Shown one piece after another: positions 7,962 to 8,215 of a stretch of 8,215 bases of DNA. The stretch lies in assembly GCA_905235765.1 (NCBI GenBank), contig CAJOMM010000032.1:1-8215 (forward strand), given 5' to 3'. The translations under genes were made by a program, and so were the position numbers. The stretch is from an uncultured Clostridia bacterium (GTDB taxonomy: Bacteria; Bacillota; Clostridia; Christensenellales; Borkfalkiaceae). The notes beneath the pieces were generated by a model. That model was not told the DNA's origin and did no database searches. It saw only the letters and a program-made list of their open reading frames with translations. Within the stretch, counting starts at the first letter, position 1; every line of letters begins with the position of its first letter.

Positions 7962-8215
7962 TAAAAGAAGCGGAACAAAAACTTCGCGAAGAATCTATGC
8001 AATCCACGCAGAGACCTTTCCGCGAGGAATCCGCGCAATCTATACAGAGACCTTTCCGCGAGGAATCTATGCAAGGGCAGTTTCGTGAACCGGATAGCCC
8101 CAAGATTTCCGTTCCACCGGATAAACCGACTATGCGACCGGATTTCTCTCACGTCAGAAACGTGATAGAAAGGTTGAGTTATTTCCCTCTATCCGCACCC
8201 GACCGAAGACAAATT
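7934..8215 (+). CDS. -1-frame continuation of the membrane protein: hydrophilic, repeat-containing C-terminal region, open at window edge
   Basis: From 7934 the -1 frame gives 94 codons without a stop to the window end. It has no usable start: the frame is open back into the upstream gene but shows no ATG with a Shine-Dalgarno there, and the first in-frame ATG is 7997, within the repeats and without a ribosome-binding site. It therefore most likely continues the protein starting at 7623, giving at least 198 aa. The product is charged and probably cytoplasmic: an acidic/basic segment with ELVKEAEQKLREES, then Gln/Arg/Pro-rich 12-residue repeats, a Pro-rich stretch and a segment HVRNVIERLSYFPLS that looks like a folded or conserved end region. 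Between repeat units, three of the five codon differences are synonymous in this frame, whereas in the other two frames all differences change the amino acid, so this is the coding frame. Function unknown. Confidence 0.65.
7985..8083 (+). repeat. 36-bp in-frame tandem repeat, two full units and a shortened third
   Basis: Units lie at 7985-8020, 8021-8056 and a 27-bp third at 8057-8083. In the -1 frame they encode REESMQSTQRPF, REESAQSIQRPF and REESMQGQF. Units 1 and 2 differ at 7 of 36 bases. The unit length is a multiple of three, so gain or loss of units would keep the frame, as in size-variable surface or linker regions. The repeats predict a flexible or helical charged linker between the membrane part and the C-terminal segment. 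Confidence 0.85.

Noticed and set aside
7882..8088. 68-codon plus-strand frame overlapping the end of the membrane-protein gene
   Set aside because: It is the third frame over the repeats; all differences between repeat units change its amino acids, and it has no ribosome-binding site.

Overview
This window looks like a chromosomal segment of a Bacillota-type bacterium, most likely an uncultured clostridium-like lineage. The reasons are: repair by an AddAB helicase-nuclease with an iron-sulphur AddB (the Bacillota form of RecBCD), a lysine/glutamate-rich proteome at moderate GC (judged by eye, not computed), clear Shine-Dalgarno sites at two of the four gene starts, and a lipoprotein with a classic lipobox. 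A finer taxonomic name would be a guess. There are no rRNA, tRNA, CRISPR, IS or phage features.

Layout: (1) Positions 1-990, minus strand: the N-terminal 330 codons of an unrecognised surface lipoprotein that runs off the left edge. (2) Positions 991-1095: a divergent promoter region, with a good sigma-A-type promoter for the lipoprotein and an extended -10 element placed so that the addB transcript would begin at, or within a base or two of, its ATG. (3) Positions 1096-4200 and 4193-7561, plus strand: addB and addA, overlapping by 8 bp and almost certainly co-transcribed and translationally coupled. Both C-terminal nuclease domains are intact, the AddA helicase motifs are all present, and AddB keeps its four iron-sulphur cysteines but has lost the N-terminal Walker A sequence. 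(4) Positions 7623-8215, plus strand: a small membrane protein with three predicted helices. Its reading frame ends at 7961, but a clearly protein-coding, repeat-containing frame continues in the -1 frame to the right edge. The two frames meet at a run of seven A residues that is a perfect A_AAA_AAA slippery heptamer.

How they work together: AddA (motor and one nuclease) and AddB (Chi-scanning, Fe-S-stapled second nuclease) form the heterodimer that resects double-strand breaks for RecA loading. The downstream membrane protein lies 61 bp after addA in the same direction and may share the transcript, but nothing in it suggests a role in DNA repair. The lipoprotein is divergently transcribed and probably unrelated.

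Most of the window is ordinary DNA-repair content. The parts worth a second look are the frame change at 7928-7934, the 36-bp in-frame repeats after it, the apparently leaderless addB start and the degenerate AddB ATP site. I see no convincing new multi-gene system.
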